Assembly (NCBI RefSeq): GCF_021602585.1
Contig: NZ_BQIP01000008.1
Location: 62,001 to 126,000 of the forward strand
Direction of reading: 5' to 3'
DNA length: 64,000 nt
Origin: Pseudomonas faucium
GTDB lineage: Bacteria > Pseudomonadota > Gammaproteobacteria > Pseudomonadales > Pseudomonadaceae
Shown: piece by piece, positions 18,896 to 28,131 of the stretch
How the letters are laid out: the number at the start of each line of letters is the position of its first letter
Position numbering within the stretch: the first letter of the stretch is position 1
The notes under the pieces: generated by a model
Databases searched by the model: none
What the model saw: only the letters and a program-made list of their open reading frames with translations
What the model was told of the DNA's origin: nothing
Position numbers and translations under genes: made by a program

Positions 18896-20491
18896 CTACT
18901 TCACCTTGGTGGTGGCGAAGTTGTTGTTGGTCAGAGGGTTGATCACGTAACCCTCCACGTTCTCACGCATGGCAGTGAACAGCTTCGGATGGGCCATGCT
19001 GATCCAGGGCTGGTCGTCATCGTACACCTTCAATGCCTCGGCATAGAGCCTTGCGCGTTGGTCGTTGTCGATCACTTCGCGGGCGCGGGTGATCAGCTCC
19101 TGGAATTTCGAGTTGCACCAGCGGGCGTAGTTCTCGCCGTTTTTGGCGGCTTCGCAACTGAGCAAAGGGCTGAGGAAATTGTCCGGGTCGCCGTTGTCGC
19201 CGGCCCAGCCGGTGGACACCAGGTCGGCCTCGCCTTTCTTGGCCCGGCGCAGCATTTCGGCCCACTCCATCACGCGGATATCCAGGGTCAGGCCGACCTG
19301 CTTGAGGTCGGCCTGGAGCATTTCTGCCGACAGGCGCGGGTTGGGGTTGGTCGGGCCGCCGCCGTTGCGGGTGAACAAGGTGATGACCGTGCCTGGCGGC
19401 ACGCCGGCATCCTTGAGCAGTTGGCGGGCCTTGTCCAGGTCGCGGGGCGGGTTCCGGTTCTCGGTGTTGTAGCCGATCATGGTCGGTGGGTAGGGGTTCA
19501 CCCCGACCAGCGCGTTGCCCTTGCCGAACAACTGGTCGACGTGGGTCTGGCGGTCGAAGGCCATGTTGATGGCTTTGCGCACGCGCACATCGCTCAGGTA
19601 CTTGTGCTGGGTGTTCATGGCGATGTAGCCGGTGACCAGGGCTTCGATCTCGGCCACCTTGAGCCTGGGGTCGGCCTTGATCGAGGGCACGTCGTCAGGT
19701 TTGGGGTACAGCGCCACCTGGCACTCGTTGGCGCGCAGCTTCTGCAGGCGCACGTTGCTGTCGGTGGCGATGGCGAAGATCAGCGCATCGCTGGGCGGCT
19801 TGCCGCGAAAGTAGTCCGGGTTGGGCTTGAAGCGGACCTGGGCGTCCTTGTTGTAGCGCTGGAAGATGAACGGGCCGGTGCCGATCGGTTTGCTGTTGAG
19901 CTCGCCGGTCTTGCCGGCCTTGAGCAGCTGGTCGCCGTATTCGGCCGAGTAGATCGAGGTGAAGCCCATGGCCATGCCCCGCAGGAAGGGCGCTTCAGGG
20001 CGCGTCAGGGTAATGACCACGGTGTGCTCGTCGGTCTTCGTCACCGACTTGAGCAACTGCTTGAAGGCCATGCTCTCGAAGTACGGGTAACCGACGCTGG
20101 TCTTGTCGTGCCAGGGGTGGCTCGGGTCGAGCTGGCGATTCAGGCTCCACAGCACATCGTCGGCGTTGAACTCGCGGGTTGGGGTGAAGTAGTCGGTGGT
20201 GTGGAACTTCACCCCTTGGCGCAGGTGAAAGGTGTAGGTCAGGCCGTCTGGCGAGATGTCCCAACGGTCGGCCAAGGCCGGCTGAATGTCGGTGGTGCCG
20301 GGCTTGAAGTCGACCAGGCGGTTGAACACCGTTTCGGCCGAGGCGTCGAAGGTGACCGCCGTGGTGTACTGAACCACGTCGAAGCCTTCCGGGCTGGCTT
20401 CGGTGCACACCACCAGGGGCTTGGCGGCCAGTTGCCCGGCGCTGGTGATGAAGATCGCGGCCAGGGCCGCGCGCAGTGCTAGCGATGTCAT
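18896..20491 (-). CDS. Periplasmic dipeptide-binding protein, DppA-like (operon-proximal paralogue)
   Basis: 531 residues from ATG 20491, with GGGAGG 5 nt upstream. A Sec signal ends near QLAA/KPLVVC. VVCTEASPEGFDVVQYTT, TFHLRQGVKFHTTDYF and GWAGDNGDPDNFLSPLLSC are DppA-family blocks; the last includes the conserved Asp-Asn-Gly ligand region. It is one of two DppA-like proteins here and is closest to dppB. Paralogues in such operons usually differ in peptide preference. It is separated from the porin gene by a hairpin. Confidence 0.88.
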   Translation of the reverse strand: MTSLALRAALAAIFITSAGQLAAKPLVVCTEASPEGFDVVQYTTAVTFDASAETVFNRLVDFKPGTTDIQPALADRWDISPDGLTYTFHLRQGVKFHTTDYFTPTREFNADDVLWSLNRQLDPSHPWHDKTSVGYPYFESMAFKQLLKSVTKTDEHTVVITLTRPEAPFLRGMAMGFTSIYSAEYGDQLLKAGKTGELNSKPIGTGPFIFQRYNKDAQVRFKPNPDYFRGKPPSDALIFAIATDSNVRLQKLRANECQVALYPKPDDVPSIKADPRLKVAEIEALVTGYIAMNTQHKYLSDVRVRKAINMAFDRQTHVDQLFGKGNALVGVNPYPPTMIGYNTENRNPPRDLDKARQLLKDAGVPPGTVITLFTRNGGGPTNPNPRLSAEMLQADLKQVGLTLDIRVMEWAEMLRRAKKGEADLVSTGWAGDNGDPDNFLSPLLSCEAAKNGENYARWCNSKFQELITRAREVIDNDQRARLYAEALKVYDDDQPWISMAHPKLFTAMRENVEGYVINPLTNNNFATTKVK

Positions 20492-20525
20492 GGAACCTCC
20501 CTGCATGCTTTGATTCCAGCGTAGC

Positions 20526-20557
20526 CGCCACGGCCCGGATGCAAGCGGGCCGTGGCG
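20526..20557 (-). other. Stable hairpin between porin and dppA-like gene
   Basis: CGCCACGGCCCG (20526-20537) and its exact complement (20546-20557) with an 8-nt loop. No T run follows on the minus strand, so it is more likely a processing or attenuation structure that sets relative levels of porin and downstream genes than a full terminator (inference). Confidence 0.5.
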
Positions 20558-20564
20558 CAAACGG

Positions 20565-21944
20565 TCAGAGGATGTTGAATGGAATGGTGGTGACGATGCG
20601 CAGCTCGTCCAGGCTGCCATCGGCCTGGGCCTTGCTGGCCCGGTGCGCGGTGTAGGTGGCGCGGATGCTGGTGTCCTTCAGCGGCCCGCTCTGCACCGCG
20701 TAGCTGGTGCCGATGCCCCACTCGTAGTGGGTTTCGCCGTCCATGCCTTTGACGTCGTAGGCGCTGCCCCGGTAATGGGTGCCATCGATGCCCCAGCCGC
20801 GGGCGTTGTACAGGTTGAACTTGAGCCCCGGCACGCCGTAGGGCGCCATGTTCAATACATAGGCAAGCTGCAGGGATTTCTCGTTGGGGCCGTTGAAGTC
20901 CGACAGCAGCGAGTTGGCCAGGTAGATGCCGTTGGTTTCGTGCAGGTAGTCGAAGTACTCGTTGCCGTTGACCTGCTGCCAGGATGCCGTGAGGGTGTGC
21001 GCCTGGTGGGTCAGGCCGAGCGACAGGCTGTAGGTGTCGTTGTCGATCTTGCCCATCTTCTGGCTGCCGGCGTCCACGGTCTTGTAGTAGTTCAGGCCGG
21101 TGGTCAGGCTCAGCGCCGCGCTGTCGCCGAGCACGTGGTTGGCGCCGAAGTAGTACTGGTTCCAGAAATCGTCGACCTTGCTGGCGTAGAGGCTGGTGGT
21201 CAGGCTCTTGAGCGGCTGGTAGTTGACCCCGACAGTGCTGGCGCGGTCGGTTTCCACGCCGGTGGCGCCGTATTCACTGCGAAACTTGCTCAGGCTCTGC
21301 TCGCTGCGCGGCGAGACGCGATCGAAGGTGCCCACATCGAACGACAGGTTGTCGAACTCGGCGCTGTGCAGGAATGCACCCTGGAAGCTCGAGGGCAGGG
21401 CGCGGTTGCCGATGTAGGCGATCATCGGCGTGTCCACCGATTGCCGGCCGACGGTCAGGGTGGTGTTGGATACCCGCGCCTTGAGGTTGGCCAGGCCCAT
21501 CTTGCTCCACTGGCCGACAGGGTCGCCGTCGCTGTGGGTGAGGGTGCGGTTGTTCGGCCCGGCGACGGCGGCGCGGCCCTGCTCCAGGGCGATGGCGTTG
21601 TAGCCGGCGGCCTCGACGGCGAAGCCCACGGTGCCCTGGGTGAAGCCTGAGCTGTAGTTGAGGATGGTGCCTTGCACCCAGTTGTCGCGGCTGTGGGTGT
21701 CGTGGCGGCTGCCGTCGCCCTTGGAGTACTTCCACAGCGGTGCGCGGGTGGCGCGTTCGCGGGCGTACCAGTTGCGGGTGCTGCCGGACAGGCTCTGGCC
21801 TTCGACGAAGCCTTGGGCCTGGTCTTGTTCGCTGGCGGCTTTGAGGCTGAACGGGACGTAGGCCTGGCTCTGGGTGTCGGCCTGGGCCGTGGCGCAATAG
21901 GCGCTGACGGCCAGGGCCAGTGCGGTGAGAGTGAAAAGTCTCAA
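20565..21944 (-). CDS. OprD-family outer-membrane porin (OpdP/OpdD-like)
   Basis: 459 residues with a Sec signal (AYCATAQA/DTQSQA). OprD-family traits: SLSGSTRNWYARER near the N-terminus, NYSSGFTQGTVGFAVEAAGY, many alternating beta strands, and a C-terminal strand ending VTTIPFNIL. It lies within the dpp operon, as does the OpdP-type dipeptide porin of P. aeruginosa. It is expected to admit peptides through the outer membrane for the two binding proteins. Confidence 0.88.
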   Translation of the reverse strand: MRLFTLTALALAVSAYCATAQADTQSQAYVPFSLKAASEQDQAQGFVEGQSLSGSTRNWYARERATRAPLWKYSKGDGSRHDTHSRDNWVQGTILNYSSGFTQGTVGFAVEAAGYNAIALEQGRAAVAGPNNRTLTHSDGDPVGQWSKMGLANLKARVSNTTLTVGRQSVDTPMIAYIGNRALPSSFQGAFLHSAEFDNLSFDVGTFDRVSPRSEQSLSKFRSEYGATGVETDRASTVGVNYQPLKSLTTSLYASKVDDFWNQYYFGANHVLGDSAALSLTTGLNYYKTVDAGSQKMGKIDNDTYSLSLGLTHQAHTLTASWQQVNGNEYFDYLHETNGIYLANSLLSDFNGPNEKSLQLAYVLNMAPYGVPGLKFNLYNARGWGIDGTHYRGSAYDVKGMDGETHYEWGIGTSYAVQSGPLKDTSIRATYTAHRASKAQADGSLDELRIVTTIPFNIL

Positions 21945-22216
21945 GTTAAAGCTCCCTTTCTATTTTTTTAGTTATTGCCTGGCCTTGTGGGCCGGGTGGT
22001 TCGCTGCGGTGTTGCCAGGGTTGCCACGGGATCGCCGGGCAGAATCGGGGGTTGTGCTGGTCGTCCGGCCCTAGCGCCGGCCAGCCGCCTCCCACAGGCA
22101 GTCCTCCCGCAATGCTTGAGGTGCCTGGGGTGAATGGCGGCAACAGGGACCCATCCCCGGCGCGGGTAGCGCCGAGGTGGGTGTGGCTTAAGGGAGTGGG
22201 CGAGGGTGGCCCGGTG

Positions 22217-23842
22217 CTATTTTTCCACGCTGACGCCGTAGAACGCGTTCAATGCGAATGGACTGATCTTGAAGTCCTTCACATTGGCTCTCATCGGCTG
22301 GTACACGGTGGAGTGGGCGATCGGGGTGATCGGCACCTGTTCCTTGAGGATGTGCTGGGCCTTCTGGTACAGCTCGGTGCGCTTGGCCTGGTCGGAGGTG
22401 GCCTTGGCCTGCTTGATCAAGTCGTCGTAGGGCTTGTAGCACCACTTGGAGAAGTTGTTGCCGTCGACGGCATCGCAGCCGTACAGGGTGCCCAGCCAAT
22501 TGTCCGGGTCACCGTTGTCGCCGCTCCAGCCAATCAGCATGGCGCCCTGTTCGCCGCCTTTGGAGCGCTTGATGTATTCGCCCCATTCGTAGCTGACGAT
22601 CTTGGCCTTGATGCCGATCTTGGCCCAGTCCGATTGCAGCATCTCGGCCATCAGCTTGGCGTTGGGGTTGTAGGGGCGCTGCACGGGCATGGCCCACAGG
22701 GTGATCTCGGTGCCTTCCTTGACCCCGGCTTTCTTCAGCAGCTCTTTGGCTTTTTCCGGGTCGAAGGGGGCGTCCTTGATGCTGGTGTCGTAGGACCACT
22801 GGGTCGGCGGCATGCCATTGACGGCGAGCTGGCCGGCGCCCTGGTACACCGATTCGATGATCTTCTTCTTGTCGACGGCCATGTCCAGCGCCTGGCGCAC
22901 TTCAAGCTTGGCCATCGGGTTGGGCTCGTTGCTGCCCTTGATCTTGTCCATCACGTTGTAGGCGATGTAGCCGAGGTTGAAACCGGCCTGCTGGGGCATC
23001 TGCAGGTTCTTGTCGGCCTTGAGCGGCTCGATGTCGGCCGGTCGCGGGAACAGGGTGACCTGGCATTCGTTCTTCTTCAGCTTCTGCATGCGCACCGAGG
23101 CGTCGGTGGTGATGGCGAAGATCAGCTTATCGATCTTCACGTCTTCAGGATTCCAGTAATCCTTGTTGCCTTCGAAACGAATATTCGAGTCTTTTTGGTA
23201 GCTTTTGAATACGAATGGCCCGGTGCCGATCGGCTTCTGGTTGATGTCGGCGGCCTTGCCATCCTTGAGCAGTTGGCCGGCGTACTCGGCCGACTGGATC
23301 GAGGCGAAGCTCATCGCCAGGTTCTGGATGAACGCGGCGTCCACTTCGTTGAGGGTGAACTTGACCGTTTTATCGTCGAGCTTCTCCACCTTGGCGATGT
23401 TCTTGTCCATGCCCATGTCGGTGAAGTAGGGGAATTCGGTGGGGTAGGCCTTACGGAAGGGGTGGTTCTTGTCGAGCATGCGCTCGAAGGTGAACAGCAC
23501 GTCGTCGGCGTTGAATGGGCGGCTGGGCTTGAAGTAGTCGGTGGTGTGGAACTTCACCCCTTCACGCAGGTGGAAGGTGTAGGTCTTGCCGTCGTCGGAC
23601 ACATCCCAGGACGTTGCCAAGCCCGGGATGACCGCGGTGCCGCCGCGTTCGAACTGGGTCAGGCGGTTGAACACGGTCTCGGCCGAGGCGTCGAAGTCGG
23701 TTCCGGTGGTGTATTGCCCCGGGTCGAAGCCCGCCGGGCTGCCTTCGGAGCAGAACACCAGGTTGGACGCGGCGTGGGCCAGGGGGGCGCCAGCGAACAG
23801 GCCTGCGCCGAGCAGGAACGGAATGACTGCGTGTTTGAGCAT
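22217..23842 (-). CDS. dppA: Periplasmic dipeptide-binding protein DppA
   Basis: 541 residues with a Sec signal (FAGAPLAHA/ASNLVFCSEG). VFCSEGSPAGFDPGQYTTGT, KTYTFHLREGVKFHTTDYF and GWSGDNGDPDNWLGTLYGC are the standard DppA blocks. It is closer to E. coli DppA than the paralogue at 18896. It is the first gene of the operon, and 272 bp separate it from the porin gene, so the two may also be transcribed independently. Confidence 0.9.
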   Translation of the reverse strand: MLKHAVIPFLLGAGLFAGAPLAHAASNLVFCSEGSPAGFDPGQYTTGTDFDASAETVFNRLTQFERGGTAVIPGLATSWDVSDDGKTYTFHLREGVKFHTTDYFKPSRPFNADDVLFTFERMLDKNHPFRKAYPTEFPYFTDMGMDKNIAKVEKLDDKTVKFTLNEVDAAFIQNLAMSFASIQSAEYAGQLLKDGKAADINQKPIGTGPFVFKSYQKDSNIRFEGNKDYWNPEDVKIDKLIFAITTDASVRMQKLKKNECQVTLFPRPADIEPLKADKNLQMPQQAGFNLGYIAYNVMDKIKGSNEPNPMAKLEVRQALDMAVDKKKIIESVYQGAGQLAVNGMPPTQWSYDTSIKDAPFDPEKAKELLKKAGVKEGTEITLWAMPVQRPYNPNAKLMAEMLQSDWAKIGIKAKIVSYEWGEYIKRSKGGEQGAMLIGWSGDNGDPDNWLGTLYGCDAVDGNNFSKWCYKPYDDLIKQAKATSDQAKRTELYQKAQHILKEQVPITPIAHSTVYQPMRANVKDFKISPFALNAFYGVSVEK

Positions 23843-24208
23843 GGTGGCCTCATTGTTGTCATTTTTGGTTTGAGGTGGCCTCGTGAGCCGACCTGGCGAT
23901 ACTTATGCAGGGGCTATTCCCAATGCAACACTCAGAAGGATAGTTGGCGTCAGAAAAGTAGTACGAGCGTACATGGATGTCGCATCGGTATAACTTTCGA
24001 CGAAGTTGAACGTTTGCGTGGGCAAAATGATGGCTTTTTGCGGGATATTTCGAGGCGGGGTTTTGCGTGGGATGCACCGTTGCAGTGCGTAGGAAAATTC
24101 CAAAAGCTTTGTAGTCAGTGCTGGCAAGCCAGCGCCCACGGTGAGCGATGTACTGCTCCTGTGGGAGCCGGCTTGCCGGCGATCGGGCCGCCAGGCGGCC
24201 CGCTCAGG
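23843..24208. other. Gene-free region upstream of dppA
   Basis: 366 bp between dppA and the SIMPL gene, both read leftwards. No gene is seen. It contains the dppA leader, a weak minus-strand sigma-54-like site (GG-N10-GC at about 23908-23922) and, near 24121-24200, a REP element with a decayed partner followed by the hairpin GGGCCGCC-GGCGGCCC downstream of the SIMPL gene. Base composition from 23930 to 24110 is noticeably A/T richer than its neighbours. Confidence 0.55.
24121..24183. repeat. REP element (CCGGCTCCCAC class) with decayed mate
   Basis: The right half (about 24161-24183) carries the intact core GTGGGAGCCGGCTTGCCGGC. The left half (about 24121-24139) is its degenerate reverse complement (GGCAAGCCAGCGCCCAC). 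The same intact core occurs in pairs at 26960, 29503 and 48126. Confidence 0.7.
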
Positions 24209-24925
24209 TCAAGGCATCTGCACTTCGATCAAACCATCGGCATTCATGCTGACTTCACTGGTACCCGCTTCGATGTCCGGCGCTGGCGCCGCTTCATCGG
24301 CGGCCATGGCTTTCATGGCCATCGGCGCGCTGCGCAGGTACGGCCGTGGGTAGCCACTGCTGTTGAGGTTCAGGCTGACAACCTTGTAGCCCTTGCCGCC
24401 CAAGGCCTCGGTGGCCAGCTGGGCGCGGGCCTTGAAGGCATCCACCGCATCCTTGAGCAGGGCGTCTTCGCTGGCCTTGCGGGTAGTGGGGGCGATGGAG
24501 AAGTCCATGCCGCCCATTTTCAGGTCGTTGAGCAGCTCGGCAGTAAGCTGGGACAGGGCCGGGAAGTCGGCACCTTCCAGGCGCAGCTCGGCGCGCTCGC
24601 GCCAGCCGGTGATCTTCTGGCCCTTGCTGTCGTAGATCGGGTAGCTGTTGCGGCTGCCCTGGCTGATCTTCACGTCCTTGACCTGGCGTGCCTGCTGCAC
24701 GGCCTTGTTCATGGTCTCGGTGATCTGCTTGGCGAGCTTGCCGGGGTCGTTGTTCTGCGCTTCGCTGTACAGCGTCACGACCATCAGGTCGCGCGGCACT
24801 TCCTTGCTGACTTCGGCGCGCAGCGATACCTGGTTGTAGCGCGGCTCATCGGCTGCCAGCGCAGGCAGGCTGGCGAGCATGCCGCAAGACAGGATCAGGG
24901 CCGCGCTGCGACGTGGGATTTGCAT
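24209..24925 (-). CDS. SIMPL (DUF541) domain periplasmic protein
   Basis: 238 residues from ATG 24925, with AAGGAG 7 nt upstream. A Sec signal ends near SLPALA/ADEPRY. The body (YNQVSLRAEVSKEVPRDLMV, then KAVQQARQVKDVKI and GWRERAELRLEG) is the DUF541/SIMPL fold, known from outer-membrane or periplasmic proteins such as BP26 and YggE, which form ring oligomers and are linked to oxidative-stress phenotypes. The tail has an Ala/Met-rich stretch (APMAMKAMAADEAAPAPD). It is read divergently from roxS. Confidence 0.85.
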   Translation of the reverse strand: MQIPRRSAALILSCGMLASLPALAADEPRYNQVSLRAEVSKEVPRDLMVVTLYSEAQNNDPGKLAKQITETMNKAVQQARQVKDVKISQGSRNSYPIYDSKGQKITGWRERAELRLEGADFPALSQLTAELLNDLKMGGMDFSIAPTTRKASEDALLKDAVDAFKARAQLATEALGGKGYKVVSLNLNSSGYPRPYLRSAPMAMKAMAADEAAPAPDIEAGTSEVSMNADGLIEVQMP

Positions 24926-25127
24926 GGGATACTCCTTGGCAATAAAAGGCGTGGGGTCTGGCCATCCATTCCACGCATGGCCCATCAGACCGAAACCAGT
25001 GTAGTGGGTTCAAAAGTGCCATCATGAACCTGTGTCAAAGTGTGGCGGTTTGCCGCATCGCTGCAGTGAGGGGCCTGGCTTCGGTATACTCCAGCCGATT
25101 TTTCTGGAGCACTCATCAGGAGAGCTC

Positions 25128-26384
25128 ATGCTCGCCGCCGTACAACCGCTGTCTGCAACTCGCCAGAACCTCTGGCGCCTGACCGTCATCCGCGTGCTGG
25201 TCCTGGCCGCCCAGGCCGGCTCCGTGGGCGTTGCCTACTGGACCGAACTGCTGCCGCTGCCGTGGCTGTCGCTGGCCGCCACCTTGGCGCTGTCGTCCTT
25301 GCTGTGCGCCTTCACGGCGTTGCGCCTGCGCCTGTCGTTGCCGGTCACCGAACTCGAATATGCCCTGCAACTGGCCTGCGACCTGCTGATCCACAGTGCC
25401 CTGCTTTATTACTCCGGCGGCTCGACCAACCCGTTCGTGTCCTACTACCTGGTGCCGCTGGCGATTGCCGCGGTGACCTTGCCCTGGCTGTATTCGCTGA
25501 TTCTTTCCGGCATCGCCCTGACCCTCTACAGCCTGTTGCTGGTGCAGTTCTACCCGCTCGAAGGGCTGCCGATGGCGCGCGACAAGATGCAGGTCTACGG
25601 CATGTGGCTGAGCATTGCCCTGGCCGCCGCAGTGATCACCTTCTTCGCCGCGCGCATGGCCGAGGAGCTGCGCCGCCAGGAGCAACTGCGTTCGGAGCGC
25701 CGCGAAGAAAGCCTGCGCGACGAACAGCTGCTGGCCGTGGCCACCCAGGCCGCAGGTGCTGCCCACGAGCTGGGTACGCCGCTGGCGACAATGAGCGTGC
25801 TGCTCAACGAAATGCGCCAGGACCACCCCGACCCGCTGCTGCAGGAAGACCTGCAGATCCTTCAGGACCAGGTCAAGCTGTGCAAGGAAACCCTGCAGCA
25901 GTTGGTGCGCGCCGCCGAGGCCAACCGCCGCCTGGCGATCGTCGAGCAGGACGTCACCGCCTGGCTCGATGAGGCGCTCAACCGCTGGCACCTGATGCGC
26001 CCGGAGGCCAGCTACCGCTTCCAGCGCCTGCGCGACGGCGAGGTGCCGCGCCTGACGCCACCGCCCGACCTGACCCAGGCGCTGCTCAACCTGCTGAACA
26101 ATGCCGCCGATGCCTGCCCCGATGACCTGGAAGTGCGCCTGGACTGGGACGCCCACGACATCGTCATCAGCATCCGTGACCATGGCCCCGGCGTGCCGCC
26201 GGCCATCGCCGAAGCAATCGGCAAACCCTTCATTACCACCAAGGGCAAAGGCTTCGGCCTGGGCCTGTTCTTGAGCAAGGCCAGCGTGACCCGTGCGGGC
26301 GGTTCGGTGAAACTCTATAGTCATGAACAGGGTGGCACCCTGACCGAATTGCGCCTGCCCCATGGCAAGCGAGGAGATGAATGA
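25128..26384 (+). CDS. roxS: RoxS/RegB-type redox sensor histidine kinase
   Basis: 418 residues from ATG 25128, with AGGAGAG upstream; the longer frame from 25032 lacks a ribosome site. Six membrane helices span about 16-175 and contain GGSTNPF (97-103), the quinone-binding loop of the RegB/PrrB family. Phospho-acceptor His213 lies in GAAHELGTPLA, the N box is NLLNNAADAC, and the G box GKGFGLGLFLSK is at the C-terminus. It senses respiratory redox state and phosphorylates RoxR. TATACT (25085-25090) may be its -10 box. Confidence 0.9.
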   Translation: MLAAVQPLSATRQNLWRLTVIRVLVLAAQAGSVGVAYWTELLPLPWLSLAATLALSSLLCAFTALRLRLSLPVTELEYALQLACDLLIHSALLYYSGGSTNPFVSYYLVPLAIAAVTLPWLYSLILSGIALTLYSLLLVQFYPLEGLPMARDKMQVYGMWLSIALAAAVITFFAARMAEELRRQEQLRSERREESLRDEQLLAVATQAAGAAHELGTPLATMSVLLNEMRQDHPDPLLQEDLQILQDQVKLCKETLQQLVRAAEANRRLAIVEQDVTAWLDEALNRWHLMRPEASYRFQRLRDGEVPRLTPPPDLTQALLNLLNNAADACPDDLEVRLDWDAHDIVISIRDHGPGVPPAIAEAIGKPFITTKGKGFGLGLFLSKASVTRAGGSVKLYSHEQGGTLTELRLPHGKRGDE

Positions 26385-26944
26385 TGAGCGAAGAAAACCA
26401 GGTCGAAGGCGAAGAGCTGCCGCACCTGCTGCTGGTGGATGACGATGCCACTTTCACCCGAGTGATGGCCCGGGCCATGAGCCGCCGCGGTTTCCGCGTG
26501 AGCACGGCGAGCTCCGCCGAGGAGGGACTGATCCTGGCCCAGCAGGACCTGCCGGACTACGCCACGCTGGACTTGAAGATGGAAGGTGACTCGGGCCTGG
26601 TGCTGCTGCCCAAGCTGCTGGAGCTGGACCCGGAAATGCGCGTGGTGATCCTGACCGGTTACTCGAGCATTGCCACCGCAGTCGAGGCGGTCAAGCGTGG
26701 CGCCTGCAACTACCTGTGCAAGCCGGCGGACGCTGACGATGTGCTGGCGGCGTTGCTCTCCGAGCACACCGACCTGGATACCCTGGTGCCGGAAAACCCG
26801 ATGTCGGTGGACCGCCTGCAGTGGGAACACATCCAGCGGGTGCTGAACGAGCACGAGGGCAATATCTCTGCCACCGCGCGGGCGCTGGGCATGCACCGCC
26901 GGACCTTGCAGCGCAAGCTGCAGAAGCGCCCGGTTCGGCGCTGA
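26384..26944 (+). CDS. roxR: RoxR/RegA-type response regulator
   Basis: 186 residues from ATG 26384; the adjacent ATG 26381 is equally near the GAGGAG site. Receiver domain with the acidic cluster LLVDDDATF and phospho-acceptor Asp63 (LDLKM), then a Pro-rich hinge and a Fis-type helix-turn-helix (ISATARALGMHRRTLQRKLQ). The small size and this HTH define the RegA/PrrA/ActR group, which controls terminal oxidases. It overlaps roxS, so the pair is translationally coupled. Confidence 0.92.
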   Translation: MSEENQVEGEELPHLLLVDDDATFTRVMARAMSRRGFRVSTASSAEEGLILAQQDLPDYATLDLKMEGDSGLVLLPKLLELDPEMRVVILTGYSSIATAVEAVKRGACNYLCKPADADDVLAALLSEHTDLDTLVPENPMSVDRLQWEHIQRVLNEHEGNISATARALGMHRRTLQRKLQKRPVRR

Positions 26945-26959
26945 AATCGGCGTCGCCTT

Positions 26960-27026
26960 CATCGCCGGCAAGCCGGCTCCCACAAGGACAGCGATGATCT
27001 GTGTGGGAGCCGGCTTGCCGGCGATG
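26960..27026. repeat. REP-type inverted repeat, perfect 25-bp arms
   Basis: Arms 26960-26984 and 27002-27026 (core GCCGGCAAGCCGGCTCCCAC) are exact complements. It lies 15 bp after roxR and may also end its transcript. Confidence 0.9.
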
Positions 27027-27135
27027 GGGCCGGTACAGACCGAAATCGCTTTAAATTGCAGCCGATCCCGCAACTCCTGACGCGTTGACGTATCATTAGC
27101 CCCCCTGACGGCAACCCTCCCAGGATCGCTTGCGC

Positions 27136-28077
27136 ATGCTCGCCCTTCTCATCCAGACGCTGAACATCACGGCGCCCGTCTTCGCCATGCTGTTCATGGG
27201 CGTACTGCTCAAACGCATCAACCTGATCGACGACAACTTCAACCGAGTCGCCTCCAAGCTGGTGTTCAACGTGTGCATGCCGGCGCTGCTGTTCCTCGGC
27301 ATCTACCACGCCGACCTGGCCAGCGCGGTCAAACCCGGCGTGATCTTCTATTTCATCGCCGTGACCCTGCTCGGTTTCACAGCCGCCTGGGGCCTGGCCA
27401 TCTGGCGTTGCCCCGAGGCAGACCGGGGCATCTATACCCAAGGTGCGTTTCGCGGCAACAACGGCGTGATCGGCCTGGCCCTGGCCGCCAGCCTGTACGG
27501 CGACTACGGTATCTCCCTGGGCGCGGTGCTCGCCGGCCTGGTGATCCTCATGTACAACTCGCTGTCGGCGGTGGTGCTGGCGGTGTACAGCCCGGATCTG
27601 AAGTCCGACCCGTGGAGCATCTGCAAGAGCATCCTCAGCAACCCATTGATCATCAGCGTGCTGGTGGCCACGCCCATGGCCTACGGCCAGGTGCCGCTGC
27701 CCAATTGGCTGCTCACCTCGGGCGACTACCTGGCGCAGATGACCTTGCCGCTGGCGCTGATCTGCATTGGTGGCACGCTGTCGCTGGCGGCGCTGCGCGA
27801 CAGTGGCAAGCTGGCCATCGATGCCAGCCTGGTGAAGATGGTCTGGCTGCCGCTGGTTGGCACCCTCGGCGCCTGGCTCTGCGGTTTTCGCGGGGCCGAG
27901 CTGGGCATCCTGTTCCTCTACATCGGCAGCCCGACCGCGGCGGCCAGCTACGTGATGGCGCGCGCCGCCAATGGCAACCACGAGCTGGCGGCGTCGATCA
28001 TCGTGATAACTACGCTAATGGCGGCGATCACCACCAATATTGGCATTTTCATCTTGCAGTGGGGCGGATGGATCTAG
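27136..28077 (+). CDS. AEC-family transporter (auxin efflux carrier type)
   Basis: 313 residues, about ten membrane helices in two inverted five-helix halves. NACINP-like blocks are replaced by GAFRGNNGVIGLALA and GILFLYIGSPTAAASYVMA, the conserved helix-breaking signatures of this family. ATG 27136 is preferred over TTG 27130. Family members move small organic acids such as malate or malonate; the substrate is unknown here. It is followed closely by aroP. Confidence 0.85.
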   Translation: MLALLIQTLNITAPVFAMLFMGVLLKRINLIDDNFNRVASKLVFNVCMPALLFLGIYHADLASAVKPGVIFYFIAVTLLGFTAAWGLAIWRCPEADRGIYTQGAFRGNNGVIGLALAASLYGDYGISLGAVLAGLVILMYNSLSAVVLAVYSPDLKSDPWSICKSILSNPLIISVLVATPMAYGQVPLPNWLLTSGDYLAQMTLPLALICIGGTLSLAALRDSGKLAIDASLVKMVWLPLVGTLGAWLCGFRGAELGILFLYIGSPTAAASYVMARAANGNHELAASIIVITTLMAAITTNIGIFILQWGGWI

Positions 28078-28131
28078 ATCCTTCACTGCAACAACACAAC
28101 AACATCGCCTCACTGAGCTAAAGGACACTTC

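Noticed and set aside
22002-22018. Sigma-54 site upstream of the porin gene (CTGGCAACACCGCAGC, minus strand)
   Set aside because: GG and GC are correctly spaced but the -12 box lacks TTGC and the -24 box lacks TGGCAC, so chance is likely in GC-rich DNA.
22052-25027. 991-codon plus-strand frame over dppA and the SIMPL gene
   Set aside because: Shadow of two real minus-strand genes and the gap between them, with no recognisable domain.
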